DNA of 12,647 nt from the NCBI GenBank assembly GCA_943324925.2, contig CALPNL020000039.1, forward strand, positions 1-12,647, read 5' to 3'. The notes beneath the pieces were generated by a model, which did no database searches, had not been told where the DNA came from, and worked only from the letters and a program-made list of their open reading frames with translations. The stretch comes from Chitinophaga pinensis. GTDB lineage: Bacteria; Bacteroidota; Bacteroidia; Flavobacteriales; Flavobacteriaceae. This document shows, piece after piece, positions 1 through 7,006 of the stretch. The position numbers were made by a program, and so were the translations under genes. Each line of letters starts with the position of its first letter. Position 1 is the stretch's first letter.

Positions 1-156
1 CTAGTAATTCATGATATGCTTGGAATGAACAATGAATTTAGTCCTAGATTTTTACGTCGTTATTTGAATTTGTATGAAGAAATGACTTCTGCAATCGGGC
101 AATATGTGAAAGATGTAAAATCGAGTGATTTTCCTAACGCTAACGAACAATATTAA
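1..156 (+). CDS. panB: 3-methyl-2-oxobutanoate hydroxymethyltransferase (ketopantoate hydroxymethyltransferase), C-terminal end
   Basis: This is the last 51 codons of a gene that begins before the window, ending in TAA at 154-156. The peptide starts LVIHDMLGMN and continues with SPRFLRRYLN, IGQYVKDV and FPNANEQY. This matches the C-terminal pattern of PanB, where VIHDMxG is followed by a helix and a final FP/YP segment, as in the E. coli enzyme. PanB is a cytoplasmic enzyme that makes ketopantoate from 2-oxoisovalerate and methylene-tetrahydrofolate, the first committed step toward pantothenate and coenzyme A. The (beta/alpha)8 active site lies outside the window, so whether the gene is intact cannot be judged here. 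The pseudouridine synthase gene follows after 29 bases with no visible terminator, which suggests co-transcription. Confidence 0.9.
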   Translation, partial: LVIHDMLGMNNEFSPRFLRRYLNLYEEMTSAIGQYVKDVKSSDFPNANEQY

Positions 157-185
157 CCTAGAATTAAGAGTTTTAGGGATTCCAA

Positions 186-875
186 ATGAAAATAATTTCT
201 GATAAAAACAACCTTCAAGTTCTACATGAAGACAATCATATAATTGTGATTAATAAGCGTGTAGGAGATATTGTTCAGGGAGATAAAACAGGAGACAAAC
301 CACTTTCAGAAGTGGTTAAGGAATATATAAAAGACAAATACAACAAGCCTGGAGAAGTTTATTTAGGAGTGGTTCATCGTTTGGATCGACCTACAACCGG
401 AATTGTACTATTTGCTAGAACCAGCAAGGCACTAACGAGAATGAATGCTCTTTTTAGCAATCGGGGGACACAGAAAACCTATTGGGCAATTGTAAAAAAC
501 AAACCTGAAAATTGGGAAGATCAATTAGTTCATTATTTGAAAAGAAATGAAAAGAACAACACTTCAAAAGCACATAGTAAAGAAGTTCCCGAAAGTAAAA
601 TTGCAAGTTTAGATTATAAGATAATAGCTTCATTACAGAACTATTTCGCATTAGAAATAAACCTTCACACCGGAAGACACCACCAAATTAGAGCGCAATT
701 ATCAGCAATTGGGTCCCCAATAAAAGGAGATTTAAAATATGGATTCGAACGAAGTAATCCTGATGGTGGTATCCATCTTCATGCTCGAAAATTAGTTTTC
801 CAACATCCCGTTTCAAAAGAAAATACAGAAATTGTTGCCCCTACTCCAAATGACCCTGTTTGGAATGCTATTTAA
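186..875 (+). CDS. RluA-family RNA pseudouridine synthase
   Basis: The predicted 229-residue cytoplasmic enzyme isomerises uridine to pseudouridine in rRNA or tRNA. The family's catalytic motif is HRLDRPTTG at residues 64-72, with D67 the expected catalytic aspartate. Other family marks are the KTYWA segment near 97-101, TGRHHQIR at 162-169, the GD pair at 181-182 and HLHARKL at 197-203. The protein begins directly in the catalytic fold and lacks an N-terminal S4 RNA-binding domain, so in size and layout it resembles RluA or TruC rather than RluC or RluD. The target uridine cannot be read from sequence, so I give no symbol. The ATG at 186 is the natural start because the conserved LHEDNHIIVINK strand begins only about 13 residues later. 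It probably shares a transcript with panB. Confidence 0.93.
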   Translation: MKIISDKNNLQVLHEDNHIIVINKRVGDIVQGDKTGDKPLSEVVKEYIKDKYNKPGEVYLGVVHRLDRPTTGIVLFARTSKALTRMNALFSNRGTQKTYWAIVKNKPENWEDQLVHYLKRNEKNNTSKAHSKEVPESKIASLDYKIIASLQNYFALEINLHTGRHHQIRAQLSAIGSPIKGDLKYGFERSNPDGGIHLHARKLVFQHPVSKENTEIVAPTPNDPVWNAI

Positions 876-879
876 AATA

Positions 880-912
880 AAATTATTAATTTTATTGGAT
901 AAATTATTAATT
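880..912 (+). repeat. Short direct repeat, two 12-base copies
   Basis: The 12-mer aaattattaatt occurs at 880-891 and again at 901-912, a period of 21 bases. It lies in the 52-base spacer before the outer-membrane protein gene. A spacing of two helical turns could suit a paired protein-binding site. In DNA this AT-rich it could equally be chance. I see no Bacteroidota promoter motif in the spacer. Confidence 0.3.
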
Positions 913-927
913 CAAAATTTAGAACGT

Positions 928-2268
928 ATGAAAAAAGCACTTTTATTAGCATTACTAGTATCTTCAGTTGGTTTTTCTCAAGATCATTTTTCAGGAATTA
1001 CAACTTCTAAAAGGGTTGGTATTCTAAATATTGGATTAAATCCATCTGAATTGGCCAATTTGAATAATCATTTTGAAATTCAATTGTTCTCAACAAGTTT
1101 AAACACATCAAATAATAAAATCGGTTTTAACGATATAACAAATGGAAGCAATTTAGAGAACCTTTTGTTTAAGGGAACAGAGCCTGTAAATTTTAATGTG
1201 GATACAGAAATAGTAGGACCTGGATTTGCAATTAAATTATTGAATTGGGGATTTGCACTATCTTCTAAAGGTTATATAAAAGGAAATATTATTGATGTCG
1301 ATCCAAATCTAGGATCTGCTCTTACCAATGGAGTATTAAGTTCTGTAAATACCGGAAGTGCTTTAATTTCAAGCAATACCAACCAAAGAATGAACGCTAC
1401 CACTTGGGGCGAAATTGGTTTATCAGCGGCTCATAAAATATTTGAAAATAAAAAGAACAGGATGAATGCAGGAGTAACATTTAAACTCCTTTTCCCAGGT
1501 GCTTATGCCAATGTTGGTTTGGATCAATTTCAAGGTAGAATTACAAATAACTTAGGTAATTTAATACTGACCAATGCAACTGCAAATTTAAATATTGCCT
1601 ATTCTGGAAATTTAGGAAGTGATTTTACCAATGTTAGCGATTACACTAACTCCGTATTTGGAAATCTTCAAGGTTTAGCCACAGATATTGGTGTTGATTA
1701 CCAATTACTTGGATCCAATAAAAATTACAAAATTAAAATAGGTGCTTCAATAAAAAATATTGGTAGTATGACGTTTAAATCTTCATCGAATTATGCTACG
1801 AATTACACTTTATCAATTCAAGGCACTCAATCTTTAAATTTGAATCAATTTCAAAATTCAAACGGGATCAGCGATATAGAAACAACATTAATAAACAGCG
1901 GCTTTTTAAATAAATCTCCACAAAATTCTGATTTTACCGTAAAACTACCAACGACTTTTAATTTGTATGCTGACATTAAAGTTATATCCAAATTAAGTGT
2001 GACCCTATTTACTCAACAAAAGGTAAACAGCAATAGCAATAACGATCAAATTATGTCGCAAAATATTATATCAATCACACCAAGAATTTCATTGGGACTA
2101 TTTGAAGCATATGTACCAATAGCAAAAAATGAAATTTCAGGAACCACTGGAGGTTTAGGATTTCGATTAGGCGGGTTTTTCTTAGGATCAAATTCAATAT
2201 TGACTGCTATTACAAGTGATACTAAACAAGCAGATTTTTACACCGGTTTCCGTTTTGGAATACTATAA
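928..2268 (+). CDS. Secreted probable outer-membrane beta-barrel protein, DUF5723-like
   Basis: The predicted product has 446 residues. It starts with a clear signal peptide, MKKALLLALLVSSVGFSQ, with likely cleavage around residues 17-18. The mature start, DHFSGITTSKRVGILN followed by NIGLNPSELANLNN, resembles the flavobacterial DUF5723 family. I recognise this from memory of the family, not from a search. The rest alternates short hydrophobic strands with Asn/Ser/Gly-rich turns, and a long N/S/T-rich stretch covers roughly residues 60-330. It ends in an aromatic-terminated strand (FYTGFRFGIL), as expected of an outer-membrane barrel. The frame is open back to 832, but that part overlaps the previous gene and would bury the signal peptide, so ATG 928 is preferred. 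Its substrate or role is unknown. The next gene follows after 13 bases. Confidence 0.75.
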   Translation: MKKALLLALLVSSVGFSQDHFSGITTSKRVGILNIGLNPSELANLNNHFEIQLFSTSLNTSNNKIGFNDITNGSNLENLLFKGTEPVNFNVDTEIVGPGFAIKLLNWGFALSSKGYIKGNIIDVDPNLGSALTNGVLSSVNTGSALISSNTNQRMNATTWGEIGLSAAHKIFENKKNRMNAGVTFKLLFPGAYANVGLDQFQGRITNNLGNLILTNATANLNIAYSGNLGSDFTNVSDYTNSVFGNLQGLATDIGVDYQLLGSNKNYKIKIGASIKNIGSMTFKSSSNYATNYTLSIQGTQSLNLNQFQNSNGISDIETTLINSGFLNKSPQNSDFTVKLPTTFNLYADIKVISKLSVTLFTQQKVNSNSNNDQIMSQNIISITPRISLGLFEAYVPIAKNEISGTTGGLGFRLGGFFLGSNSILTAITSDTKQADFYTGFRFGIL

Positions 2269-2281
2269 AAATAAATTTACG

Positions 2282-3610
2282 ATGGATTACAAATTAAATA
2301 TTCAATTTAGAAAAGAAACTTTAACTCGGCTATTGTATTCAATTGAGGAAAACGAATCTCGTATTATAGACGCTTTATATAAGGATTTCAAAAAACCAGA
2401 ATTTGAAGCGGTTTTAACCGAAACAAATTATGTCATAGGAGATTTAAAGCAAACTATAAAAAATATAAAATGTTGGGCAAAGCCAAAAAGAGTGCTTCCT
2501 TCAATTTTAAATTTTCCATCTACTGACTTTATTTATAGCGAACCCTATGGAAAAGTCTTAATTATTTCACCTTGGAATTATCCTTTTCAACTCGCATTAT
2601 GTCCTTTAATTGCAGCCGTTGCAGCTGGAAATTCAGTAGTCTTAAAACCATCGGAATTGACACCCAACACTTCCAGCATTATCGCTGAAATTATTTCAAA
2701 AGTATTTTCGAAAAACCATGTTGAAGTAATTGAGGGTGGCATTGAAGTTTCTCAAAATCTATTGTCTCAAAAATGGGATTATATCTTTTTTACAGGAAGT
2801 GTAGCCGTTGGAAAAATTGTTGCAAAAGCTGCCGCGGAACACATGACGCCGGTAACATTAGAATTAGGAGGGAAAAATCCTTGTATTATTGACGAAACAG
2901 CCAATATAAAATTAGCAGCCAAAAGAATTGTTTGGGGAAAATTTATTAATGCAGGTCAAACTTGTATTGCCCCAGATTATTTATTGGTTCAAAAAAAGGT
3001 GAAAACAGAATTGGTGGAGCAGTTAAAACATGAGATAACCAATGCCTATTCCGACAATCCTGAGCTATCACCAGATTATACTCGCATTGTAAATACTAGA
3101 AATTGGGAGCGTCTAAAGGGTTTAATAGAACCTAAAAAAATACTTTTTGGAGGACAAAACAACTCCGAAGATTGCTACCTAGCTCCTACCCTAATTGACG
3201 AAACATCATTTGATAGTCCGGTAATGAAAGAGGAAATATTTGGTCCAATTTTACCCATATTATCTTACGAAAATGAATCGGAATTGGATGAAATTATTAC
3301 AAAATACGAAAAGCCTTTATCGCTATATGTTTTTACCACAAAAAATAATTTTGCAGAGAAAATTATTCAGAAATTTTCATTCGGTGGTGGCTGCATAAAC
3401 GATACTGTAATTCATTTTTCCAATAATAGATTGCCTTTTGGAGGTGTTGGCCATTCAGGAATTGGGGCCTACCATGGTAAAATGAGTTTTGATACTTTTT
3501 CTCATAAAAAAGCAATTGTGAAAAAGGCAAATTGGCTTGATTTACCAATGAGATATGCTCCTTACAAAGGAAAACTGACCTTGATTAGAAAAATATTAAA
3601 ATGGATGTAA
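2282..3610 (+). CDS. Aldehyde dehydrogenase, class 3-like NAD(P)-dependent
   Basis: The predicted 442-residue cytoplasmic enzyme oxidises aldehydes to carboxylic acids. Family signatures appear in order: SEPYGKVLIISPWNYPF at 86-102 with the oxyanion asparagine N99, KPSE at 122-125, FTGSVAVG at 170-177 for nucleotide binding, LELGGKNP at 193-200 with general base E194, GQTCIAPDY at 225-233 with nucleophile C228, and KEEIFGP at 316-322 with E318. Its length and the PWNYPF form fit the short class 3 group (bacterial YwdH and fatty-aldehyde dehydrogenase relatives), which are shorter than class 1/2 enzymes. The aldehyde is not predictable. An in-frame start at 2216 would overlap the preceding gene, so ATG 2282, 13 bases after that stop, is chosen. 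The catalytic residues all look intact. Confidence 0.93.
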   Translation: MDYKLNIQFRKETLTRLLYSIEENESRIIDALYKDFKKPEFEAVLTETNYVIGDLKQTIKNIKCWAKPKRVLPSILNFPSTDFIYSEPYGKVLIISPWNYPFQLALCPLIAAVAAGNSVVLKPSELTPNTSSIIAEIISKVFSKNHVEVIEGGIEVSQNLLSQKWDYIFFTGSVAVGKIVAKAAAEHMTPVTLELGGKNPCIIDETANIKLAAKRIVWGKFINAGQTCIAPDYLLVQKKVKTELVEQLKHEITNAYSDNPELSPDYTRIVNTRNWERLKGLIEPKKILFGGQNNSEDCYLAPTLIDETSFDSPVMKEEIFGPILPILSYENESELDEIITKYEKPLSLYVFTTKNNFAEKIIQKFSFGGGCINDTVIHFSNNRLPFGGVGHSGIGAYHGKMSFDTFSHKKAIVKKANWLDLPMRYAPYKGKLTLIRKILKWM

Positions 3611-3613
3611 TTG

Positions 3614-4684
3614 TTAAAACCAATTGCGCTTTTTAAAATAATAAACCATTCCTAAAGCAATTATAAACATCGATGCAATTACAATATAATAGCCGTAAGT
3701 ATATTTCAATTCTGGCATGTTTTCAAAATTCATCCCATAAACACCTACAATAAAAGTTAAAGGAATAAAAATTGCCGATATAACCGTAAGTGTTTTCATC
3801 ACCTCATTCATTTTATGATTTTGAGAAGAAAAAAAGAAGTTGGATGCACTATCAAGTGTTACCATATCATCATCAATTTGATCCAAAAGCTCTAAACTTT
3901 TTTGATGTAATCGAGAAAAAAAGCTGAAATTCTCATGTTCGATTGCATTAAAAACATCATCGTCTTTAATACTTTTTATTGAGTATAAAGAATCACGCAA
4001 AGGAATAATGGAACGTTTTAAAAAATTAAAATTATCTCTGTGTTTCTCAATTTGTACTAAAATGGACGGATTAGTACTCGTTTTAGATAAATTAATCAGT
4101 ATTTCTACTTTATTTTCTTCCGCTTCGATGGTAATATAAAAATTCTCCATTATGGCATCAAGCAATAAAAATAAAAGATAATCGGCTTTTTTGGTCCTTA
4201 CTATTCCAGAATGGGTTCTAATTCTCTCCCGAATATGAGTAAAAAAATCACTTCTCTTCTCTTGAAAAGAAACCAAAACCCCTTCTTTTATTAAAAAACT
4301 AACTTGTTCTACAGAAATATTATCCGAGTTTTCAGTTGGAAGTAACGATTTTACATTAAAAAAAAGCACATCGTGGAGTTCATCTAATTTGGTTCTTCGG
4401 GTGGTATTTAAAATATCTCCTAAAATAAAATTATCAACATCTAAATAAGTTCCAATCGATTTTATCAGTTCAATATTATTTAATCCATGAATATTTAACC
4501 AATTTATCTTAGTTAAATCGAGAGTTTCAGGAAATTTATCAATATTAAAATCAGGATATTCAGTTAAGTCTTCATCGCTGTAAACAAACAACTGCATTTG
4601 AGTTTCCAGGTTTTTATGAACTCCAGTATATTCCAAAATTGAAGGTTGAACTTTTCTACCTTTTTTATATTTAATTTTTCTCAC
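3614..4684 (-). CDS. corA: CorA-family magnesium/cobalt transporter
   Basis: The predicted 356-residue inner-membrane channel subunit would work as a pentamer for Mg2+ uptake, with possible Co2+ or Ni2+ transport. A large soluble domain covers residues 1 to about 295, ending in the long stalk helix. TM1 lies at about 296-316, the pore signature YGMNF at 316-320, the periplasmic loop ENMPEL at 321-326, and TM2 at about 331-349, with a basic tail KKRNWF. Both GMN and MPEL are hallmarks of CorA. The start codon is GTG (bases 4684-4682). An in-frame stop lies only six codons upstream, no ATG is available before residue 30, and the MRKIKYKK start fits flavobacterial homologues. The gene is divergent from hutI (68 bases between starts) and convergent with the aldehyde dehydrogenase gene. 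Confidence 0.95.
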   Translation of the reverse strand: MRKIKYKKGRKVQPSILEYTGVHKNLETQMQLFVYSDEDLTEYPDFNIDKFPETLDLTKINWLNIHGLNNIELIKSIGTYLDVDNFILGDILNTTRRTKLDELHDVLFFNVKSLLPTENSDNISVEQVSFLIKEGVLVSFQEKRSDFFTHIRERIRTHSGIVRTKKADYLLFLLLDAIMENFYITIEAEENKVEILINLSKTSTNPSILVQIEKHRDNFNFLKRSIIPLRDSLYSIKSIKDDDVFNAIEHENFSFFSRLHQKSLELLDQIDDDMVTLDSASNFFFSSQNHKMNEVMKTLTVISAIFIPLTFIVGVYGMNFENMPELKYTYGYYIVIASMFIIALGMVYYFKKRNWF

Positions 4685-4690
4685 AATGTC

Positions 4691-4698
4691 TAATTTTG
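4691..4698 (+). promoter_or_regulatory. Candidate -7 promoter element for hutI
   Basis: TAATTTTG matches the Bacteroidota -7 consensus TAnnTTTG exactly. It lies 54 bases before the chosen hutI start, which would give a leader of about 50 bases. No TTG is found at the usual 17-23 base distance upstream (that area is inside corA), so only half of the promoter is supported. Confidence 0.4.
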
Positions 4699-4752
4699 TC
4701 TAAATTTAAGAATTATTACAAATTTCAGAGTATTTTTACTAAAAATCATTTT

Positions 4753-5991
4753 ATGAAAATCTTAATCATCAATATAAAAGAACTCTTACAAGTTCGAGAA
4801 AATGACATTTTAAAAGTATCTGGAGCGGAAATGAAGGAACTTCCGAAGATAATAAATGCTTATTTATTGATTAAAGATGATTGTATTGCAGATTATGGCG
4901 AAATGAGTAATTGTCCTTCACTAAACATTGATACAATTATTGATGCAGAGGGTAAAATGGTACTCCCAACTTGGTGTGATAGCCACACGCACCTTGTGTT
5001 TGCTGGAAATCGAGAACAAGAATTTGTTGATCGAATAAATGGAATGTCCTATGAAGAAATAGCAAACCGAGGTGGCGGAATACTTAATTCCGTAAAGAAA
5101 TTAAATGAAACCTCTGAGGAAGATTTATACAATCAGTCCAAAAAACGATTAGAAGAAGTTATGAAATTGGGAACTGGAGCAGTGGAGATTAAATCAGGTT
5201 ATGGGTTATCGATTGAAGGAGAATTAAAAATGCTTCGGGTAATTCAAAAATTAAAATCCGATTATCCAATAGAAATAAAAGCAACATTCCTCGGCGCCCA
5301 TGCCTTTCCAAAAGAATATAAAGAAAATCACCAAGCCTATATTGATTGTATAATTAATGAGATGCTTCCCGCAATCTCAAAAGAAAACCTAGCTGATTTT
5401 ATTGATGTTTTTTGTGAAACAGGATATTTTTCTGTTTCAGAAACAGAACAAATTATGGAAGCTGGCAAAAAATTTGGTCTGATTTCTAAAATACATGCCA
5501 ACCAATTTAATGCAATTGGAGGGGTAAAAGCGGCTGTTAATAGTAAAGCACTTTCGGTTGATCATTTGGAAATCATGACTACGGATGATATTGAAATATT
5601 AAAAAACTCCAATACTATGCCGGTTGCATTACCAAGTTGTTCTTACTTTTTAGGAATTCCCTATACACCTGCTCGAAAAATGATTGAAGCCGGACTTCCA
5701 TTGGCCCTAGCTACCGATTTTAATCCTGGATCAAGTCCTTCAGGTAATATGAATTTTGTGGTTGCAACGGCTTGTATAAAAATGCAAATGACACCCGAGG
5801 AGGCTATAAATGCAGCTACTATTAACGGTGCGTTTGCAATGGCTATTTCAAAAACTCATGGAAGTATTACCATTGGAAAAAAAGCGAATTTAATTATTAC
5901 AAAACCCCTAAATTCAATTTATGAATTGCCTTACGCTTTTGGTAGCAACCTAATTGATACTGTAATGATTGAAGGAAAAATGGTTAAATAA
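4753..5991 (+). CDS. hutI: Imidazolonepropionase
   Basis: The predicted product is a 412-residue cytoplasmic amidohydrolase, close to the family's usual length. It hydrolyses 4-imidazolone-5-propanoate to N-formimino-L-glutamate, the third step of histidine degradation. The metal-site motif DSHTHLVFAGNR spans 76-87 with ligands H78 and H80. Further expected ligands are H248 in KIHANQF and D322 in ATDFNPGSSPSGNM. H183 in FLGAHAFP and H271 in VDHLE are also conserved positions. The layout matches the Bacillus HutI active site closely. An in-frame TTG at 4696 would extend the protein by 19 residues, but that region overlaps the candidate promoter element, so ATG 4753 (MKILIINIKELLQV) is preferred. 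hutG, which acts on its product, lies about 1 kb downstream on the same strand. Confidence 0.96.
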   Translation: MKILIINIKELLQVRENDILKVSGAEMKELPKIINAYLLIKDDCIADYGEMSNCPSLNIDTIIDAEGKMVLPTWCDSHTHLVFAGNREQEFVDRINGMSYEEIANRGGGILNSVKKLNETSEEDLYNQSKKRLEEVMKLGTGAVEIKSGYGLSIEGELKMLRVIQKLKSDYPIEIKATFLGAHAFPKEYKENHQAYIDCIINEMLPAISKENLADFIDVFCETGYFSVSETEQIMEAGKKFGLISKIHANQFNAIGGVKAAVNSKALSVDHLEIMTTDDIEILKNSNTMPVALPSCSYFLGIPYTPARKMIEAGLPLALATDFNPGSSPSGNMNFVVATACIKMQMTPEEAINAATINGAFAMAISKTHGSITIGKKANLIITKPLNSIYELPYAFGSNLIDTVMIEGKMVK

Positions 5992-6020
5992 AAAAGGGAT
6001 TTGTTAACACAAATCCCTTT
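5990..6020. terminator. Bidirectional intrinsic terminator between hutI and the coiled-coil gene
   Basis: A perfect 12-bp stem (5993-6004 with 6009-6020, arms aaagggatttgt and acaaatcccttt) encloses the 4-base loop taac. It begins right after the hutI stop (5989-5991). Six As at 5990-5995 give a U run on the - strand, ending the coiled-coil gene. On the + strand the tail is ttt followed by att, so termination of hutI is plausible but weaker. Confidence 0.85.
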
Positions 6021-6040
6021 ATTAAATGATATAAAATCAA

Positions 6041-6916
6041 TTATTTCAAAGTGAAAGTAGTAGTAGAAACCAATTGACCATTGTCAAAAACATTCACATA
6101 AAAAGTTCCTTTAACTAATTTTTCAGCAGGTACATTTTGAACCATATCTACTGTTTTATTATCAAATTTTACATTTGCTATATAACTGTAAGTTAAAGTT
6201 TTATCAGAAAAACGCTCTGTTTGACGCTCTCCCATTACATTATTTTTACTGTCAATTAATTGAACATAATATTTTCTCTCTCCAGATTTAGCAATAGCAT
6301 TTTCAGCAATTGTAAAACTCACTTTAAGAACATCAGCGCGACTTGCCTTATCTGTTGGGATTTCTTTACCAGAACTTCTCACAATGAAAGCAGCCGTTTT
6401 TAAATTTACAATTGCTAATTTAGAACCTTTTTCAACTGTTTTAGAAAGATCTTCATTTTGGCCCGATAATACTTGATTCGTCTTTTTTGATTCATCAAGA
6501 ACTACAATAGTACTATCACGTTGAACTTTTAATACGGTATTGTCTTTCTTTAAAGTTTCATTTTCAGCAACAAGTCCTTTCATTTTTGATTCTAATGCTA
6601 AGTATTGCTTTCTGTATTTAGCAACATCACCATTTGAATATTTTATTTTTTCCATAAGAGCAACTACTTTGTCTCTTTCGGCAATTAATTCGTCTGACAT
6701 TGACGTATTTTCAGCAATTGCAGCATCATAAGTCGTTTTCAGATCGTTAAGATCTTTCATTACTTGTTCTTTTTCAGATAAAGTAGTCGTTAATTTTTGT
6801 TCTGTAGAATTGACATCGGTAGTCAGTTTGTAAATATAAACTAAGCTTAAAGCAAATAGTACCGATAACACAATAATTAACGTTTTCAGACTTGAATTGT
6901 TGTTTTGATTTTCCAT
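6041..6916 (-). CDS. Membrane-anchored coiled-coil protein of unknown function
   Basis: The predicted product has 291 residues. Residues 1-11 are polar, a single hydrophobic helix spans about 12-29 (LIIVLSVLFALSLVYIY), and a long heptad-like, Lys/Glu/Leu-rich region covers about 34-165 and is very likely a coiled coil. The C-terminal part (about 166-291) is rich in alternating beta-type residues, for example VLKVSFTI, KYYVQLID and GTFYVNVFD, suggesting a small beta-sandwich domain. There is no cleavage site after the helix, so an N-terminal anchor with the bulk probably in the periplasm is likely. No catalytic motif or Walker A is visible; a ParA-type label would be unsupported. Similar proteins occur in flavobacteria next to hut genes as far as I recall. 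It is transcribed against hutI and hutG, with a terminator hairpin beyond its stop. Confidence 0.85.
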   Translation of the reverse strand: MENQNNNSSLKTLIIVLSVLFALSLVYIYKLTTDVNSTEQKLTTTLSEKEQVMKDLNDLKTTYDAAIAENTSMSDELIAERDKVVALMEKIKYSNGDVAKYRKQYLALESKMKGLVAENETLKKDNTVLKVQRDSTIVVLDESKKTNQVLSGQNEDLSKTVEKGSKLAIVNLKTAAFIVRSSGKEIPTDKASRADVLKVSFTIAENAIAKSGERKYYVQLIDSKNNVMGERQTERFSDKTLTYSYIANVKFDNKTVDMVQNVPAEKLVKGTFYVNVFDNGQLVSTTTFTLK

Positions 6917-6934
6917 AATGAATTAAAATTTTTA

Positions 6935-6961
6935 CGAAAATAATAATTAATATTCTAACAA
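6935..6961 (-). promoter_or_regulatory. Candidate promoter for the coiled-coil gene
   Basis: On the - strand, TTG (6961-6959) is followed after 16 bases by TATTTTCG (6942-6935). This is one mismatch from TAnnTTTG and one base short of the usual spacing. It would start transcription about 10-15 bases before the ATG at 6916. It is plausible but weak in such AT-rich DNA. Confidence 0.35.
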
Positions 6962-6981
6962 CGTAAGTAATTAAAATATAT

Positions 6982-6989
6982 TATTTTTG
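6982..6989 (+). promoter_or_regulatory. Candidate -7 promoter element for hutG
   Basis: TATTTTTG fits TAnnTTTG exactly and lies 17 bases before the hutG ATG, which implies a very short leader of about 10 bases. No TTG is present at the expected -33 position. The 90-base region between the divergent starts therefore seems to hold one candidate promoter for each gene. Confidence 0.4.
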
Positions 6990-7006
6990 ATAAAACAAAA
7001 AAAGGT

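Noticed and set aside
454..651. Open frame on the - strand inside the pseudouridine synthase gene
   Set aside because: It lies entirely within a gene with intact family motifs and has no recognisable features. It is a shadow frame. The same applies to the frames at 3363-3548 (-), 6540-6731 (+), 6955-7194 (-) and 11749-11952 (+).
832..927. Upstream in-frame extension of the DUF5723-like protein gene starting at 832
   Set aside because: It overlaps the pseudouridine synthase gene by 44 bases and would put about 30 residues before a textbook signal peptide. ATG 928 is the sensible start.
2216..2281. Longer aldehyde dehydrogenase starting at 2216
   Set aside because: The extra 22 residues overlap the preceding coding region in another frame and have no counterpart in class 3 aldehyde dehydrogenases.
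4696..4752. Longer hutI product starting at TTG 4696
   Set aside because: The start codon lies within the candidate -7 element TAATTTTG, and the 19 added residues precede the usual HutI N-terminus.
6041..6916. Annotation of the coiled-coil protein as a chromosome-partitioning (ParA-like) protein
   Set aside because: There is no Walker A or other ATPase motif. Such labels typically arise from low-complexity coiled-coil similarity.
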